Part shown: positions 12,861-25,182 of the stretch, piece by piece
Layout of the letters: each line of letters starts with the position of its first letter
How positions within the stretch are numbered: position 1 is the first letter of the stretch
Assembly (NCBI GenBank): GCA_025642065.1
Contig: JAODUP010000702.1
Location: 185,001-249,000 of the forward strand
DNA from: Paralvinella palmiformis
Taxonomy: Eukaryota > Annelida > Polychaeta > Terebellida > Alvinellidae
Direction: 5' to 3'
Length of the DNA: 64,000 nt
Notes under the pieces: generated by a model
Told to the model about the DNA's origin: nothing
Database searches by the model: none
What the model saw: the letters and a program-made list of their open reading frames with translations, nothing else
Made by a program: the position numbers and the translations under genes

Positions 12861-13006
12861 TTTCAGCACTGGCGTTTGGATATGATATACAACCTAGTAT
12901 TAGCAATAACTGATGACATTTCGTCGTAACTTTGAATTTAATTATGGTACATTTGGTACATGGTACATACTTTATAATTAACTGGTGTAAGCAATGAGTA
13001 GATGAA

Positions 13007-13013
<7 letters not shown>

Positions 13014-13064
<51 letters not shown>
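13014..13064. repeat. (TA)n array
   Basis: Pure TA run directly at the 3' end of the minus-strand LINE. Confidence 0.97.
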
Positions 13065-13069
<5 letters not shown>

Positions 13070-13074
13070 TTATC

Positions 13075-15740
13075 ACGCATTAATGAAAATGCCCGGCCAA
13101 CATTGGCCTATTAGGCACATTACATAATACTACGTGAGTTGTAATAAATAATTGTGAACATAGAAACAAAAAAGAAACATGCACATCATTTACCAGAAAG
13201 AAATGTCTTAGTTATGTAAATTGATAAATTTTTCTAATAGATTCTGTCCATTAAAATGTTCTCTAGAGATTCATTTGGCGGTTAATAAGCCGCTCTTACA
13301 TTTCTATGGCATGTACAGTGTAATATAAAATGATAAATGTCTTCGACCTTCAATTGGTTTGTTACACCATCTGCTTCGACCTCGCCACTGTAACATTGTT
13401 TACATATCCGCTGCTCCCTTGGTTTGTTACGCCATCTGCCTTTCTCTATTTCAATTGGGAGAACGCCTCCACGACACATCGCAATGCATCATCGTTGTTG
13501 TGTGGTCAGGTAGAATGCTTTAACATAGTGCTCCACCCCCATGGACGGATTGATGGTCTTGTAAAGTTCAAGTTTAGACATAGCGTTCACATCACCAGCC
13601 GATATCTCGCAGTATCTGGACTGTATACTGGCTTTAATTAGTTCCATTAAGTATGTGTCTGTGTATGGATGACCATCAGCGAGATACACATCTTCCATAT
13701 CGCATTGTGTTAGTATCTCACGAACATCGTGACACCAGCTTCTGTTGTTTCGTTTGATTACAACATATACAACTCGTAAGAGTATGCTATCGAGAAAGGA
13801 AATGATATGTAGCCAATATTTGATGATTTTCAACTGTCTCTGGATCTTCAAGAGGTATTCACCAAAATCATCCAATATCATCGATAGGGGCGTGGTCTTT
13901 GTAGTTTCAAGAAATTGCTTTATGAGTCTGTGTAATACTGTCTCCAGCTTCTGACAATGTTTATGACCCCACATTTCACTGCCGTAGTTTAGCACTGGCA
14001 GCGCACACGTATCGAATAGCTTTTTGTACGTTTCAAAGCGCATAACGTTCATCTTGTAGTACTTATTAGTGAGAACACCTAGAGCCCTACTGCCAGCAGC
14101 AGCTAATATGCTTGCTGTATGGGAGAAGTTCATGTATTCATTCAAATTCAAACCTATATATCTATAGCTATTAACGAACAGTAGCTTGCGGTTCTGGAAT
14201 ACGCACGTGACCAGTGTTTTCAGTGTCGATGCCGTTCTACAATGCATCAGTTTGGTTTTACTGATGTTTACAGTCATTTTCTAACGTGAACGCCAATGTT
14301 TCAACTTATAGATCATTTCCTAGAGCCTTTTCATGTCAGATGCAACCAAAGCAATATCATCTGCAAAAACTAGTATCGAAATATCAACTCCTTCCATATC
14401 AATCCTACAGTTTAAGGATTTGAATTCATTAATGAGATCGTCAATGAATAAACAGAATACTGTCGGAGCTAACACATCACCCTGTCTAATGGAACATCCC
14501 ATGGTGAACCAGTTAGTGAGGTATCCATTAACATTAACGGTACCGTACATTGTAGAATACAATGAACACAGTGCCTTATGAAAATTACCATTTACTCCAT
14601 ATTTTCCTACTTTGGTTAATAACAACCAGTGTCTAATATTGTCAAATGCAACCGAGAAGTCCACAAAGCACACACATGTATCCAGTTGTTGACGTTTTCG
14701 TTCTCTGATTAACGACGTAAGCACAAACAAATTATCCATACAACTCCTGCCCTTCCTGTATGGCGACTGTTCATCGTTTAGTTTATTGTTACCTCCCAGA
14801 AAAAAACTCATTAATCTATTATTCAGTTTTCCGGTGCATAATTTGGCCACTGTCGATATTAAGTTTAGTCCTCTCGAATTCTTTGGAATTTGCGGGTCTT
14901 AGCCTGGTTTTGGAATTGATTTTATGATTATCCTATTCCATTCACTTGGTATCATATTGTGAACGTAACACATATTAAACAAAAACAACAGTACTTCATT
15001 AGTTCCTCCAAGTTTCAAGATTTAATTAGGCATATTGTCTACACCACAAGCCTTACAGACTGGCCTCTATTGGTGAGGCAAGTATAATTATCCTTGCAGC
15101 TCTCAAATCTTCCATTCAATACATATGTCCTGCTATCCTTTAAGAAATCCATGAACATTTCCCCGCCCCTGAATACTTTATCTATGCGAACGCGTTTTGG
15201 AATATCAGGGTCTATATTAAAATCAACGTCTTGTCTATCTCCTATTCTTTTGTTAAAATCACCCATTATCCAATATGGACTATCATTAGTGTACATGTAT
15301 ACATGAGATAACAGAGTAGTGAAAAGGCCTCTTCATTGTTACCTTGGGATGAGCCTTCAGGTGGCAGGTAGCACGCACATATAAAATTACATCAATTTTA
15401 CGTGTAAATCTATTCCATAGAATTCCTTCAAAGTTCTTATCAACAACAGTACATATGAAATGGTCCACTAATTTATTTTTAACCAATAGGCCTACTCCTC
15501 CACTGCCTCTGTCTGCATTTGGATAAATATTTAACCTATTATTCCCTATCCACATATAGTTTTCCAAATTAATTACCCGGTCATCTTTGAGGAATATTTC
15601 ACACAGCGCCAGAATGTTGTAATCCACAATATTACTAATATTATCCCTAAATATGCGTGAAGAATCGTCCCGTAGTGAATACCCTCGAATATTCCACGAC
15701 GCTATCGTAATTGCGTTGATATCCAGTGTAGGTCGGGATC
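13075..15740 (-). mobile_element. APE-type non-LTR retrotransposon, internally deleted
   Basis: On the minus strand an AP-endonuclease domain starts at about 15740 with IASWNIRG and DYNILALCEIFLKDD, then RGSGGVGLLV. It continues to GDFNKRIGD (near 15250) and stops at CLTNRGQS (near 15060). The sequence then jumps directly into the start of the reverse transcriptase (KACGVDNMPN near 15045). The endonuclease C-terminus and the linker are therefore missing. The RT continues as a separate entry. The 3' end has AGGCCAATGTTGGCCGGGC near 13090-13110 and ends at a TA array. No complete ORF survives. Confidence 0.85.
13282..15060 (-). pseudogene. Reverse transcriptase region of the minus-strand LINE
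   Basis: Ordered RT parts are visible. The fingers have IPSEWNRIIIKSIPKPG (about 14900). The palm block is DTCVCFVDFSVAFDNIRHWL, then SIRQGDVLAPTVFCLFIDDL and the catalytic FADDIAL (near 14350-14370). A frame change at about 14300 leads into a 262-codon open stretch (13489-14277) with the thumb and the PVLNYGSEMWG block. A Cys-His knuckle (CKQC ... HFILHC) follows near 13300-13420. The catalytic FADD is intact, but stops and shifts break the ORF. Transcription would run from 15740 towards 13075. Confidence 0.85.
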
Positions 15741-15760
15741 TGCCCTATTATATGTATCTT

Positions 15761-15939
15761 TGTCTAGAAGCAACAAAAATGCATACTGAATCTGAAGTGG
15801 ATGTAAACCAGCTGATATCACAAGGAAAATAAGTTATCAAACCTTGTTTATTATCCATTGATTATATGACATAGAATAATTTAAAATAATAGGTACTATT
15901 TATTTTGATTTATTATGTTTTCAGCTAAGTAACATGGAG
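15761..15939. other. Short non-coding stretch
   Basis: No feature seen between the LINE 5' end and the segmental duplication. Confidence 0.5.
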
Positions 15940-16199
15940 AGAAATAATCGTTATTATATGTTTTCAATATAAATAAGTATTCATATTAAATATAAGTATG
16001 AACTAAGGTAATCTGTACATGTCGATTCCCCAATTGTAAAATACATTATTAAAATGTATGAGTAATAATGGAAGCACACGGTGTTTTCTGTATGATTAAC
16101 TTAACATGTTAGTACTTATTATATCGCTTTTCGTTTCTGCTGTTGCTGTTACTGTTATTTGTATTAGTAAATGTAAAAATGTAAATGTTGCTGATTTAC

Positions 16200-16360
16200 G
16201 GCCAATTGTATGCATACGGGAGGATAAATGGGCTGAGCGACATCCAGAGGTAATGAGGCGAAGTGAATGATGAACACCCTTCTGACATAGACCGGCCTGG
16301 GTTTGAAACCAGGTACTATAGATCTGTGGGCAACAGCGCTGCCAGTTAAACCCCGTCAAT
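16200..16360 (-). mobile_element. tRNA-derived SINE or tRNA pseudogene
   Basis: On the minus strand from about 16358, a D-arm-like block (TTTAACTGGCAGCGC) is followed by an anticodon-arm-like region and a T-arm (CCTGGTTTCAAACCCAGG) with a perfect stem. Acceptor pairing is not convincing, and body sequence follows, so SINE is preferred over a working tRNA. Confidence 0.5.
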
Positions 16361-16614
16361 TTGTATTAGTAGTATTATTATTGTTGCTGTTGCTTTCATT
16401 ATGATCTACATCATCATCATGATCTCTAAAATTTATAATTATGTTACATCATACACAACTGTAAATACCATCATAGCTGTTTTGGATGATTTGTAGGGGA
16501 TTAAGATCTCAAACTTGTCAGGTTTCAACCAAAGACAAGCAATATTTGTAATAATGATATTATTTAATTTCGCTCGTTAATAAAATAAATATTCAGAATT
16601 ATAGTATTGGTGTT

Positions 16615-16716
<102 letters not shown>

Positions 16717-17039
16717 GACATGAAAATAAATATGGAATATATTTGTATCCGTTGCATTCTTTTGTGCAACAGCATATTAGTGTTTATGGTCTGTTCAGTG
16801 GTATCAGCTTAATCATTGATAAGTGTTGACGAGTATTTTGGCATACGTTTTTAACACGTGGTGTTGTGTTGAGTGAATGGGTGACCAATACAACACCCAA
16901 GGTCTATTTAGCGTGATATCTGGGGCTCTATAAATCAGGGGGTGGAGCTATTGGTATATCTAGTTGTACTCGGGCGTGCCGGCGGAATTTCCTGAACTTT
17001 TGGGGCAACTTTCATGACATCACCGTCCGTCATTTTGTA

Positions 17040-18060
17040 ATGAAGGAATTTATCGACGAGTTTTTGCCATGTGGCGTATGGGTTCCAAACAGAAGGTCAT
17101 TTGCCAAGCTCTTGGGATAACATAGGGAACAGTGTCAAAGGTGCTTAAGAGAAATCTTGAGACGGGCGTACCCACACCTAGAGCTAGACCCGGACGTCCT
17201 CGAAAGACAACAGAAAGAGAAGACCGTTATCTGCTACGTTTGTACCGAAATGGGCGTACCAGGTCAGCAAACACCCTTCGTGCTGAGTGGTTACGGTTCA
17301 CTTGTATCCCTGTATCCAGAATGCTAGTGAATCTGCGATTGGTCCGTGCTGGGTACCTCGCCAGGAGAAACTTATGTTGTTGCAAAGACAACGACAGACG
17401 CGTATGTATTGGACTAGAAACCGTCTCCGCTTGCGACCAGGTCATTGGCAGCATGTCATCTTCAGCAATGAATCCAGATTCCTGCTCTACGTGATAGATG
17501 GTGGTATCCGGGTCCGCAGACACCAGCATGAGGGCTATAATGAGAATTGCATCGTACCTAGAGTCTAAGCAGGGGGTGGTGTAGTTACCATATGGGGTGC
17601 TTTCCACCATGGTGAAAATGTGACCTTCACATCGTCGATGTAAACCTGAATCAGTACCAGTATTTACAGATACTGGAGGAAAAGTTATTGCCATTTGCTC
17701 GTCTGACATTTGGGCTTTGTACCAGGATGACAACGCCAGGCCTCACAGAGCTCGCACAGTGGTCACTTTCATGGAAACTGAGGGGATCGAACACATAGAA
17801 TGACCAGCAGTGTCTCCGGATATGAATCCTATAGAGAACATGCGGTCCGAAGTAACACACAGCATGGATGCAAATGCCAACCAGCCTACTAATCTGGCGG
17901 AATTGTGATAGGCAGTCATTGATGCATGGCAAGCTTCCCCCTTTACAACCTGGCAATCCTCATTGACAGCATGACTTGAAGAGTATAAGTTCTGTATGAT
18001 GCCCGTGGTGGTCATACCAAATATTGAACTATGATTCGTGTTCCTCATTGAATACTCTAA
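17040..18060 (+). pseudogene. Tc1-like transposase pseudogene
   Basis: Tc1/mariner landmarks appear in order across frames. A paired-like helix-turn-helix piece (GTVSKVLKRNLETG, then RPGRPRKTT, 17130-17220) comes first. Next is the first catalytic block as HVIFSNESRF (near 17450), where the usual Asp of the SDESRF motif is Asn. WGAFHHGE follows near 17595. The second catalytic block YQDDNARPHRART is near 17720-17755, then SPDMNPIEN near 17815-17845, and the C-terminal ARGGHTKY near 18000-18020. Frameshifts, internal stops and the lost catalytic Asp show a dead copy. Clear terminal inverted repeats were not found by eye. Confidence 0.88.
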
Positions 18061-18336
18061 ATACAGTCGATTTCCTGACAAATTCCTGCTTTATTTAATG
18101 TATTGCTTAGTGTCCCCATGTATCGTCTTTAGCATTTTGGCAATAATAATCATATTTCATTATATTCACCATGATCCAGAAACCCATAGTCTTTCAAATG
18201 TATTAGTATGTTCCCCATATGTTAATTATAACGATAAATACATAAAATTCAAATATCCTGATACTTTTGCTGAAAAACTATAATTCTAAGTAAGAAATAA
18301 CAAACAATAAAATTATATTCCATATTTATTTTCAAG

Positions 18337-18338
<2 letters not shown>

Positions 18339-18410
<72 letters not shown>
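18339..18410. repeat. (TA)n array
   Basis: Pure TA run right of the Tc1 remnant and immediately before the conserved upstream block of the duplication. Confidence 0.97.
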
Positions 18411-18413
<3 letters not shown>

Positions 18414-19079
18414 CTGAGTAGATTTGACGTAGAACAGACCTTTAGATAGCATACACCGTACATCTGCAATAATGCAGTAATGTTGGTTAAACAACAGACA
18501 ATTCCTGAACAAAGATAAATGTAATCTTATACACACCTGATAGAAAATCAATTCAGTATCCGCTGTACAAAGAAAACTCAAATTATCTAGGACCTTTGTA
18601 GAAACACTCAACGGGAACCATTTGATGTTGATAACTTCGCAGTGAAATAATGGCCGGTACTACATGTGAGCTTTAAATAGAACAGTTGGGTCAATCGTAC
18701 AATAAGCCATTGCTATGACAACTGACCTCCAGATCTCTAACAACATATGACGGGATTATAAGTGCCGCTTTGTGTTAAAATGATAATGGAACTTTGCAAA
18801 TTGGACTAAGTGCAGTTCATAGACGCGTTAATATGTTATAATTATGATAACTAGAGCGAATTTGGAGACTATAGAAGGCAATATTGTGGATAAAATTAAA
18901 TGACTCTTGTTGTGAAGACATTATTATAGATAACATGGAAATGTATTAAACGGATACACAAGGAAAGTGTAGCTATATTGCTGTATTGTTGATTAAAGTG
19001 ATGTCATATAGGTAATGTTCTGACGGTAAAAATAGGCTACTAGATATTGGAGTTAAATACTGACAACATTAGTCCATGG

Positions 19080-19693
19080 TTATGGCGAAAACAAGATCAA
19101 TTCCGTGTTGGAAGTTGTCACCCAAGTACAAAGGCTTGGAGTGAAATATTGTATGAGTTTTGTACAAATACAACAGTTCATGGATTGAAGCAAATTGTCG
19201 AACATCAGCCATATGTGTTTAAAAGGTAAGTCATTTTGTGTAATTGATTCATCACTAAAGAATAAGCTAGCCACTTCATTATCTAGCTGTGATTCAGTTT
19301 ATTAAACAAACGTTGTATTTATTCGATTCTCAACAGAGTGAAATTCAGACATTGTACAAATAATGTGAGTCCCATTTAGAATTAGCTGTTATTATAAATC
19401 ATTCGTATTTTAAATCTTTATCCAGGTTTACATGGATAGTCCTAGTCTTGACGGGTTTAGCGCTATGTCTTTATTAAATGACGAATGCCATCATTTATTA
19501 TTATTCTTTTCCTGTCTCCGTGAATGTGAAGATTAATTACAACACACCAATTAGATTTCCGGTGGCAACCATCTAACCATTTGTAATCAACATGCCTTCA
19601 AGTTTGTATATAATCAATAATGAAACCAAAACCCACATAATCCTGTTTATCAACCTCATGTACACACAGTAATGTCACCTTACCTATATAATA

Positions 19694-19748
<55 letters not shown>

Positions 19749-20953
19749 TACTTCTGCTTAAATATAAATAACATTTCTTAATTAATATTGCAAATATATA
19801 CAAAATTGTATAACTATAAATACATTAATTGCATTATATGTGTGTATGTTTGTGCACGTCTTTGTCTTTTGTCGAGTGATGATGATCAGTAATCGGCAAT
19901 TACAGTGAAGAATCATAAGTTTCTAATATTGTCTATCATTATCTATTCCTGCAGAAAGACTCTGACTGCAGAACATGGCTGGTATTTCCTTCTGTCAGAT
20001 ATATTTTCTGCTGATAACATCAGTGATGTAGATGTTAATAAATATAAACCATCTGATTTGAAGTTGTACTATATATTTGAACAAACTGATCATAATAAAA
20101 GCGATCTTATAATAAAGTGAGTAGATTTTGTAATATATTCGTAACAAAGTGTTCTGTGATATTTGTCAATTAACTTGTGGTACAATTTGTTTCTCCTGGA
20201 AGCATTAGTTGATACGAGGGAAACGCATTTATCATTACATCATGTCCATATTAGTGATTTGACTCTGGAATGCCCCTGATGGCAATGTTTTCTGCAATTA
20301 CAATCTCAATGTATATGTTGTGACAAATAGAATGGGTAAAGTTCTTATAATAACCTGATTTATTCCTGCACAAGGTATTAAGTATAAAGTATAGCCTTGT
20401 ATAATGAATGTGAAAAGGTCTCGTATTGATTGGCAAAATTAAATAATTATTGAACAAATTATGTGTATCAATATATAAAGATCAACATTAAGATCAATTA
20501 AAATCATCGAATATTAATTAATAAAATTATTTAAGTTCTTCATTATCACATTTTCTAAAGAGTTCTTCCCACAAACAAATGTATTTGTGCCAATCAACCA
20601 CGGGGTAATCCGAGTAGTTCATATTAACTGGATGATATACAGTTAACCAAATAAACATCAGTGTATAAAGTTGAATTCTTACTTTACTTTGAATTTAGGT
20701 ATAAACAATGGCCTCTTATACACAATTACACAAGTAAATACAGCTAATCTAAACAATATTTACATGTAAAGGTGCTGAAGGTAGTCTACGTGTGGTGCTT
20801 AATGTTGAACAATACGAATACATACCCGGACCTAATCAATGAGCAGGTGTTCGAGTTCACATTCACGATCAACAAGAGATGCCCTTGATGAAGGATTTTG
20901 GAGTAGTGGTTGCTCCTGGAAGCCATGCCCTACTCGGAATGACAATGATTAAG
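19080..20953 (+). pseudogene. DEG/ENaC channel pseudogene, copy A (exons 1, 2, 3 and 5)
   Basis: Homologous exon by exon to the gene at 25183-31294. Exon 1 lies at about 19080-19225, exon 2 at 19426-19601, exon 3 at 19955-20116, and exon 5 at 20772-20953. Several changes disable it. An extra A after the ATG region of exon 1 puts the family frame out of phase with the ATG. Exon 2 has a TAA in TM1 and an 8-bp insertion (ATCTAACC) inside the conserved FP-x-VTIC motif. Exon 4 is deleted. A TGA (20840-20842) replaces GGA in exon 5. Nothing homologous to exons 6-10 follows, because a TA array starts at about 21023. Exons 1 and 3 still keep a good frame (FCTNTTVHGLKQIVEHQ; HGWYFLLSDIFSADN), so the decay is fairly recent. 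Confidence 0.92.
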
Positions 20954-21019
20954 GTAAATATAGATGTAGGAGATATGCTAGGTTGATCGCCATACTGACT
21001 AGTTAACTATATTAGTTTC

Positions 21020-21022
<3 letters not shown>

Positions 21023-21095
<73 letters not shown>
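21023..21095. repeat. (TA)n array
   Basis: Follows pseudogene exon 5. It is in the same relative place as the array at 27141-27207 in the intact copy, so the array predates or was copied with the duplication. Confidence 0.97.
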
Positions 21096-21098
<3 letters not shown>

Positions 21099-21553
21099 TA
21101 TATAGTTAATAGAAAAAATAAACAATGGGCGAAATAAGCAATAACTAAGCTGTTACTTTACAGTAAAAATGAATATGGAGTTGAATGAAATGTCAATAAT
21201 TGAAAACAGAATGAAACATATTATTCATATCTCTCTCTACATCCGCCCCCCGCTCTCTTTTCTCTATATTGATAAATTGGATTTGTATTATGTGTGTTCA
21301 TAATGTGTTTGTTTGTGACTTGTTAAATATTTTGCTTATGATCAGTAACTTCCTCGAAAGGAAGCTATATAACAAAACCTAGAGATTGAATGTCGACAGT
21401 ATTTGGAATCATTCAGCTAATTAATATGCGTACAAGTATTTTCATTATCTTTATTTTAAATAGAAATAAAATAAGAGCGATACATATTACTCGCTAAAAC
21501 CTCTTTCGTGGTAATCCCTCTACACAAACAACAACAAAAAACAAGTGTCTAAA

Positions 21554-21633
21554 TTAAAGCGCTATCCGCGTGATATTTTTCACCTATAATCAAGAACACC
21601 GGATTTCAGTCAGTTCTCCGATACTGACACGAA
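21554..21633 (+). repeat. Short dispersed block, copy 1
   Basis: About 78 bp with ordered matches to the reverse complement of 53517-53593. Shared words include GCGCTAT/GCGCCTAT, CGTGAT, AGAACA, CGGATTTCAG and TCTCCGATACTG. A weaker partial match lies near 32574-32632. No protein content. Confidence 0.6.
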
Positions 21634-21656
21634 GGGATTATAATAGTTAGTTAGTG

Positions 21657-21669
21657 TTGTGTGTGTGTG

Positions 21670-21714
<45 letters not shown>

Positions 21715-21730
21715 GTAAGTTAATAGTAAT

Positions 21731-21778
<48 letters not shown>
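21657..21778. repeat. (GT)n and (TA)n arrays
   Basis: GT run at about 21657-21711 followed by a TA run at 21733-21778. Confidence 0.95.
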
Positions 21779-21783
<5 letters not shown>

Positions 21784-21784
21784 C

Positions 21785-21837
21785 TACTAGGATTACCAAG
21801 AAGAGCATTATTAAATATATACTATTATTATTATCAG
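21785..21837 (+). mobile_element. 3'-end fragment of a CR1/L2-type element
   Basis: The block AGAGCATTATTAAATATA followed by TACTATTATTATTATTA matches the 3' end of the copy at 42515-42557, with a (TTA)n tail. Only the last 50 bp or so are present, as expected for a heavily 5'-truncated insertion. Confidence 0.6.
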
Positions 21838-23009
21838 AATGCCAGCTTTTACGCCACGCCTGTTTTGTGTTATGTTATCACAATATTGGTGTTTGAATCT
21901 AGTTTGCTTGAGAAGAGGCACAACATAATGTAACTCATAAATAACATAATAACATCGCTTTCCATTAATTGTATATTGCTTTCCGGTTAAATTGAATGTT
22001 TTTGGCACTGACTAACTAAAGATCAAAATTTCATGTACACATAATTTCATATCAAATATTTGTTGCCATTATTTCCGCTGGCATGTAATACTTCAATTCA
22101 TAATGAGATTACCTTTCACTAAATTGTCTGCAAACAATAAAATCTTGTTTATTATTCATTTTAAAGGACAAGAATGATATAAACTTACGTGTAATATTTA
22201 TCTTGCTTTCTTGTGCTTTATTCTAAGCAAAATAGATATAAATAATCATTATGTTAAGCTTTGGTCATATAAAGGTATTCATACTAAATATAAGCATAAA
22301 TTCAAGTAATCTCTACACGTGGAGTCACCAATTAAAAAAAAGAACATGCATAACTTAATAAGTAATATAGAAAGCGACCATTTTTCATGTATCCTTAACT
22401 CAATATTTAATTATTGATTATTTAACTTTACACTGGCAAAACAGACAAAGCATTATTCCGTTTTTCATAATTCTTTCTCACTTAGAATTGTTGAGGAATA
22501 TATAATATGCTTAAGGAGAAATCCTTACAATTAGGCCAATAATTTCTTTATATTTTCGAATGATAATAAATGTCATTTATCACAAATCTACTTTTTAAAC
22601 ATTTGGTAAACAATAGATAATTAGTGTTTAAGGTTAGCAAAATTATATTTCCTCAAGTGTACATGGAATGATTGAAAAGCACAAGTCACCCTTTGGATAT
22701 AATACTATTAGATCATTTAATTAATATCAACTGGAAATAAGATTTCTGAAGTGCATTCTTCATCGGAGCATTTTATATTACAATTATCGTAAATACGTAT
22801 ACAATTTACAGAAATATGTAGGAAATAAATATTGTTAAAATTTAGCTGCAGTCTAATATAAGTTAGCTAGAACATTATGCCCAAGTCTATCATTATCAAA
22901 TCGTAATTATTATAATTGGGTAATTTGATTATTATTATCATAATGGCGACACAGTAAAAGGCAATTTGTTTTCGTTATGTGAAGTCAGATATTGTTCATA
23001 TTGCCGATA

Positions 23010-23042
<33 letters not shown>

Positions 23043-24540
23043 ATATATATATAATCCAGGTGACAAATAAATTAGTTAAATCTTACTATCAATATGTGTG
23101 TGTGTGTGTGTGTGTGTGTATGTTTGTACGCGCGCATACACAAGACAAATTAGATAAATTGGCCTTTAATAAGAAAATAATAACAATCCTGAAGATATGT
23201 TGTGGTTTAATATAATTATTTGTGCGTTTTTTCGACCCTTTTATTTTTACTTTAAAGTAAAAATCTTATGGTGATAACGGGGTTAATTACGTAATATTCT
23301 TTCATTTGTATTAAAATATTATCAGAATATATATTCTAAGATATCGTCACCAGTACTTAAATAAAATACAAATCTGCAGGTCAGCCATTTTTAATTGTAG
23401 CATATAGTAATACAGAAAATAAAATAAAATAGTATATGATTAAGATTGAGATAAATATATTATACCAAAAATATACACCTTAAAGGTATGTATGCTTGAT
23501 ATTAGCTGAAATATGTTTCTCTGAAAGTTCTCACACTGAACATTTTGGGCATTCTGCTTTGTTTATCTATATCATTAATCAAAGTATTTCATATAGCTTA
23601 TGAAAGTAGAATTTGTTTTCTAGAGTGACTAATTCGTGTTATTTCCTGTTAACCACAATATCTTGCTTATTCCATATAATTGTTCTTACTCTAATAGATA
23701 TTATATCTTTCCTCGGTACAGAAATATTGCACTTTTTATCAGTTAGTAGCCGGTATTTGAAAAACATTTGGATATTCATATCAGCTTCTCACTTTAAGTG
23801 GAATTATTGGAAATATTTAGTTTTAATATTTAGACGCGATTGACCTGCATTACAAAACGGTTTTTGTTATTATTTTATTCAATTATTCTTCAAAGTTAAT
23901 CCTCCAATGTTGAAGATGCCAATACATCACATGGATAACAGCCGAGTCTTTTACAAATAAAATTATAAACAAAAACACTTTTCCAAATAAAACTGGGGTG
24001 AAGATTTCCAGCCCCAAATCTGGTTCCAGATAATCATCTCTTATTTCACTTTAGGGAATTTATTTAATTTCAGATAATACATTAACATGTATTATCTATG
24101 GGTAGTATATCCATTATTAACTTAGATAATCTCTGTGGGAATGATCAAATATCTGTAGTTGCTTTTGCTTTTGTTATTGTTACTCTTGCGATAACACCTG
24201 ATCCTTAATTGAGAACAGAAATAGTAAAGTGCTAGTTACAGTATTGCTCGTCTATGCTGACAACAGCTGAAGGATTAAAACGCTTCATAATAATATAATT
24301 AAATAAAGTGAACAGTAACCTATTGCAAAGTTGTAAACTGGATTCAGATATAAAACAATATACAACAACTAACTCCCCCCATAGGATATAAAACTATGTG
24401 CTGGTAGCAACTAATTATTGTATTATTGATATTAAATAATTTAGAGTAACATCATGTGCTAATTTATTTCACTCTTACGTTTGTCAGGCTTCAACCAAAG
24501 ACAAAATAAATTATAATAATAACATTGTTTACATTTTTTT
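21838..24540. other. Non-coding stretch with simple repeats and palindromes
   Basis: No gene supported. It contains TA runs at about 23011-23054, a GT run at 23096-23118, a 22-bp perfect palindrome at 23243-23264 centred on TTTAAA, and a 10-bp inverted repeat at 24073-24096 with a TAAC loop. 22230-22395 and 24480-24540 belong to the segmental duplication. Confidence 0.6.
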
Positions 24541-24787
24541 TGAATAGATTTGGCGTTGAACACCTCTTTAGATGGTGTACACTGTACATCTGCAGTGGTG
24601 CATTAATTCTAGTTAAGCAACAGACGATTTCTGACCAAAGAGAAATGTAATGTTATACACACCTGATAAAAGAATCAATTCAATATCCTCTGCGCAAAGA
24701 AAACTCAGGGACCTATGTAGAACAACCCAAACGGCAACTATTTGATGTTGATAACTTCGCAGTGAAATGGCTGTTACTACATGTGAG

Positions 24788-24797
24788 CTTTAAATAG
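24788..24797 (+). promoter_or_regulatory. Possible TATA-like element in a conserved upstream block
   Basis: CTTTAAATAG is conserved at the same relative position in copy A (18671-18680), about 390-400 bases before the start codon. The whole block from 24541 to 25180 is similar between copies. That may be duplication only, and no transcription start is visible. Confidence 0.2.
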
Positions 24798-25182
24798 AGT
24801 GATTACGTCAATCGTACCATACACCGTTGCTATAACAACTGGCTTCCAGATCTCTAACAACATATGACAGTATTATAAATGCCGTTTTGTGTTACAATGA
24901 TTGCGGAGCTTGCTAAATTGGAGTAATGGCAGTGCTAATATTAGCTTTATTGTTATGGTAAATATAGGAAATATAGAGACTATAGAAATACAGTGTTACG
25001 AATAAACCTGAATGACTCTGAAGACAGGATTAGAGATAACACGGAAATGTATTAAACGGATAGATACGGAAAATGTAGCTATATCGGTCGTTTTGTTGAT
25101 TAAAGTGATGTCATATAGCTAATGTTCTGACAATAAAAATAGACTACTAGATATTGGAGTTAAATACCGACAACATTAATGC

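Noticed and set aside
16200..16360. Functional tRNA gene on the minus strand
   Set aside because: The T-arm is good, but the acceptor stem does not pair convincingly and SINE-like body sequence follows.
17227..18081. Minus-strand ORFs of 168, 101 and 112 codons
   Set aside because: They lie antisense to the Tc1 transposase remnant, whose motifs are all on the plus strand.
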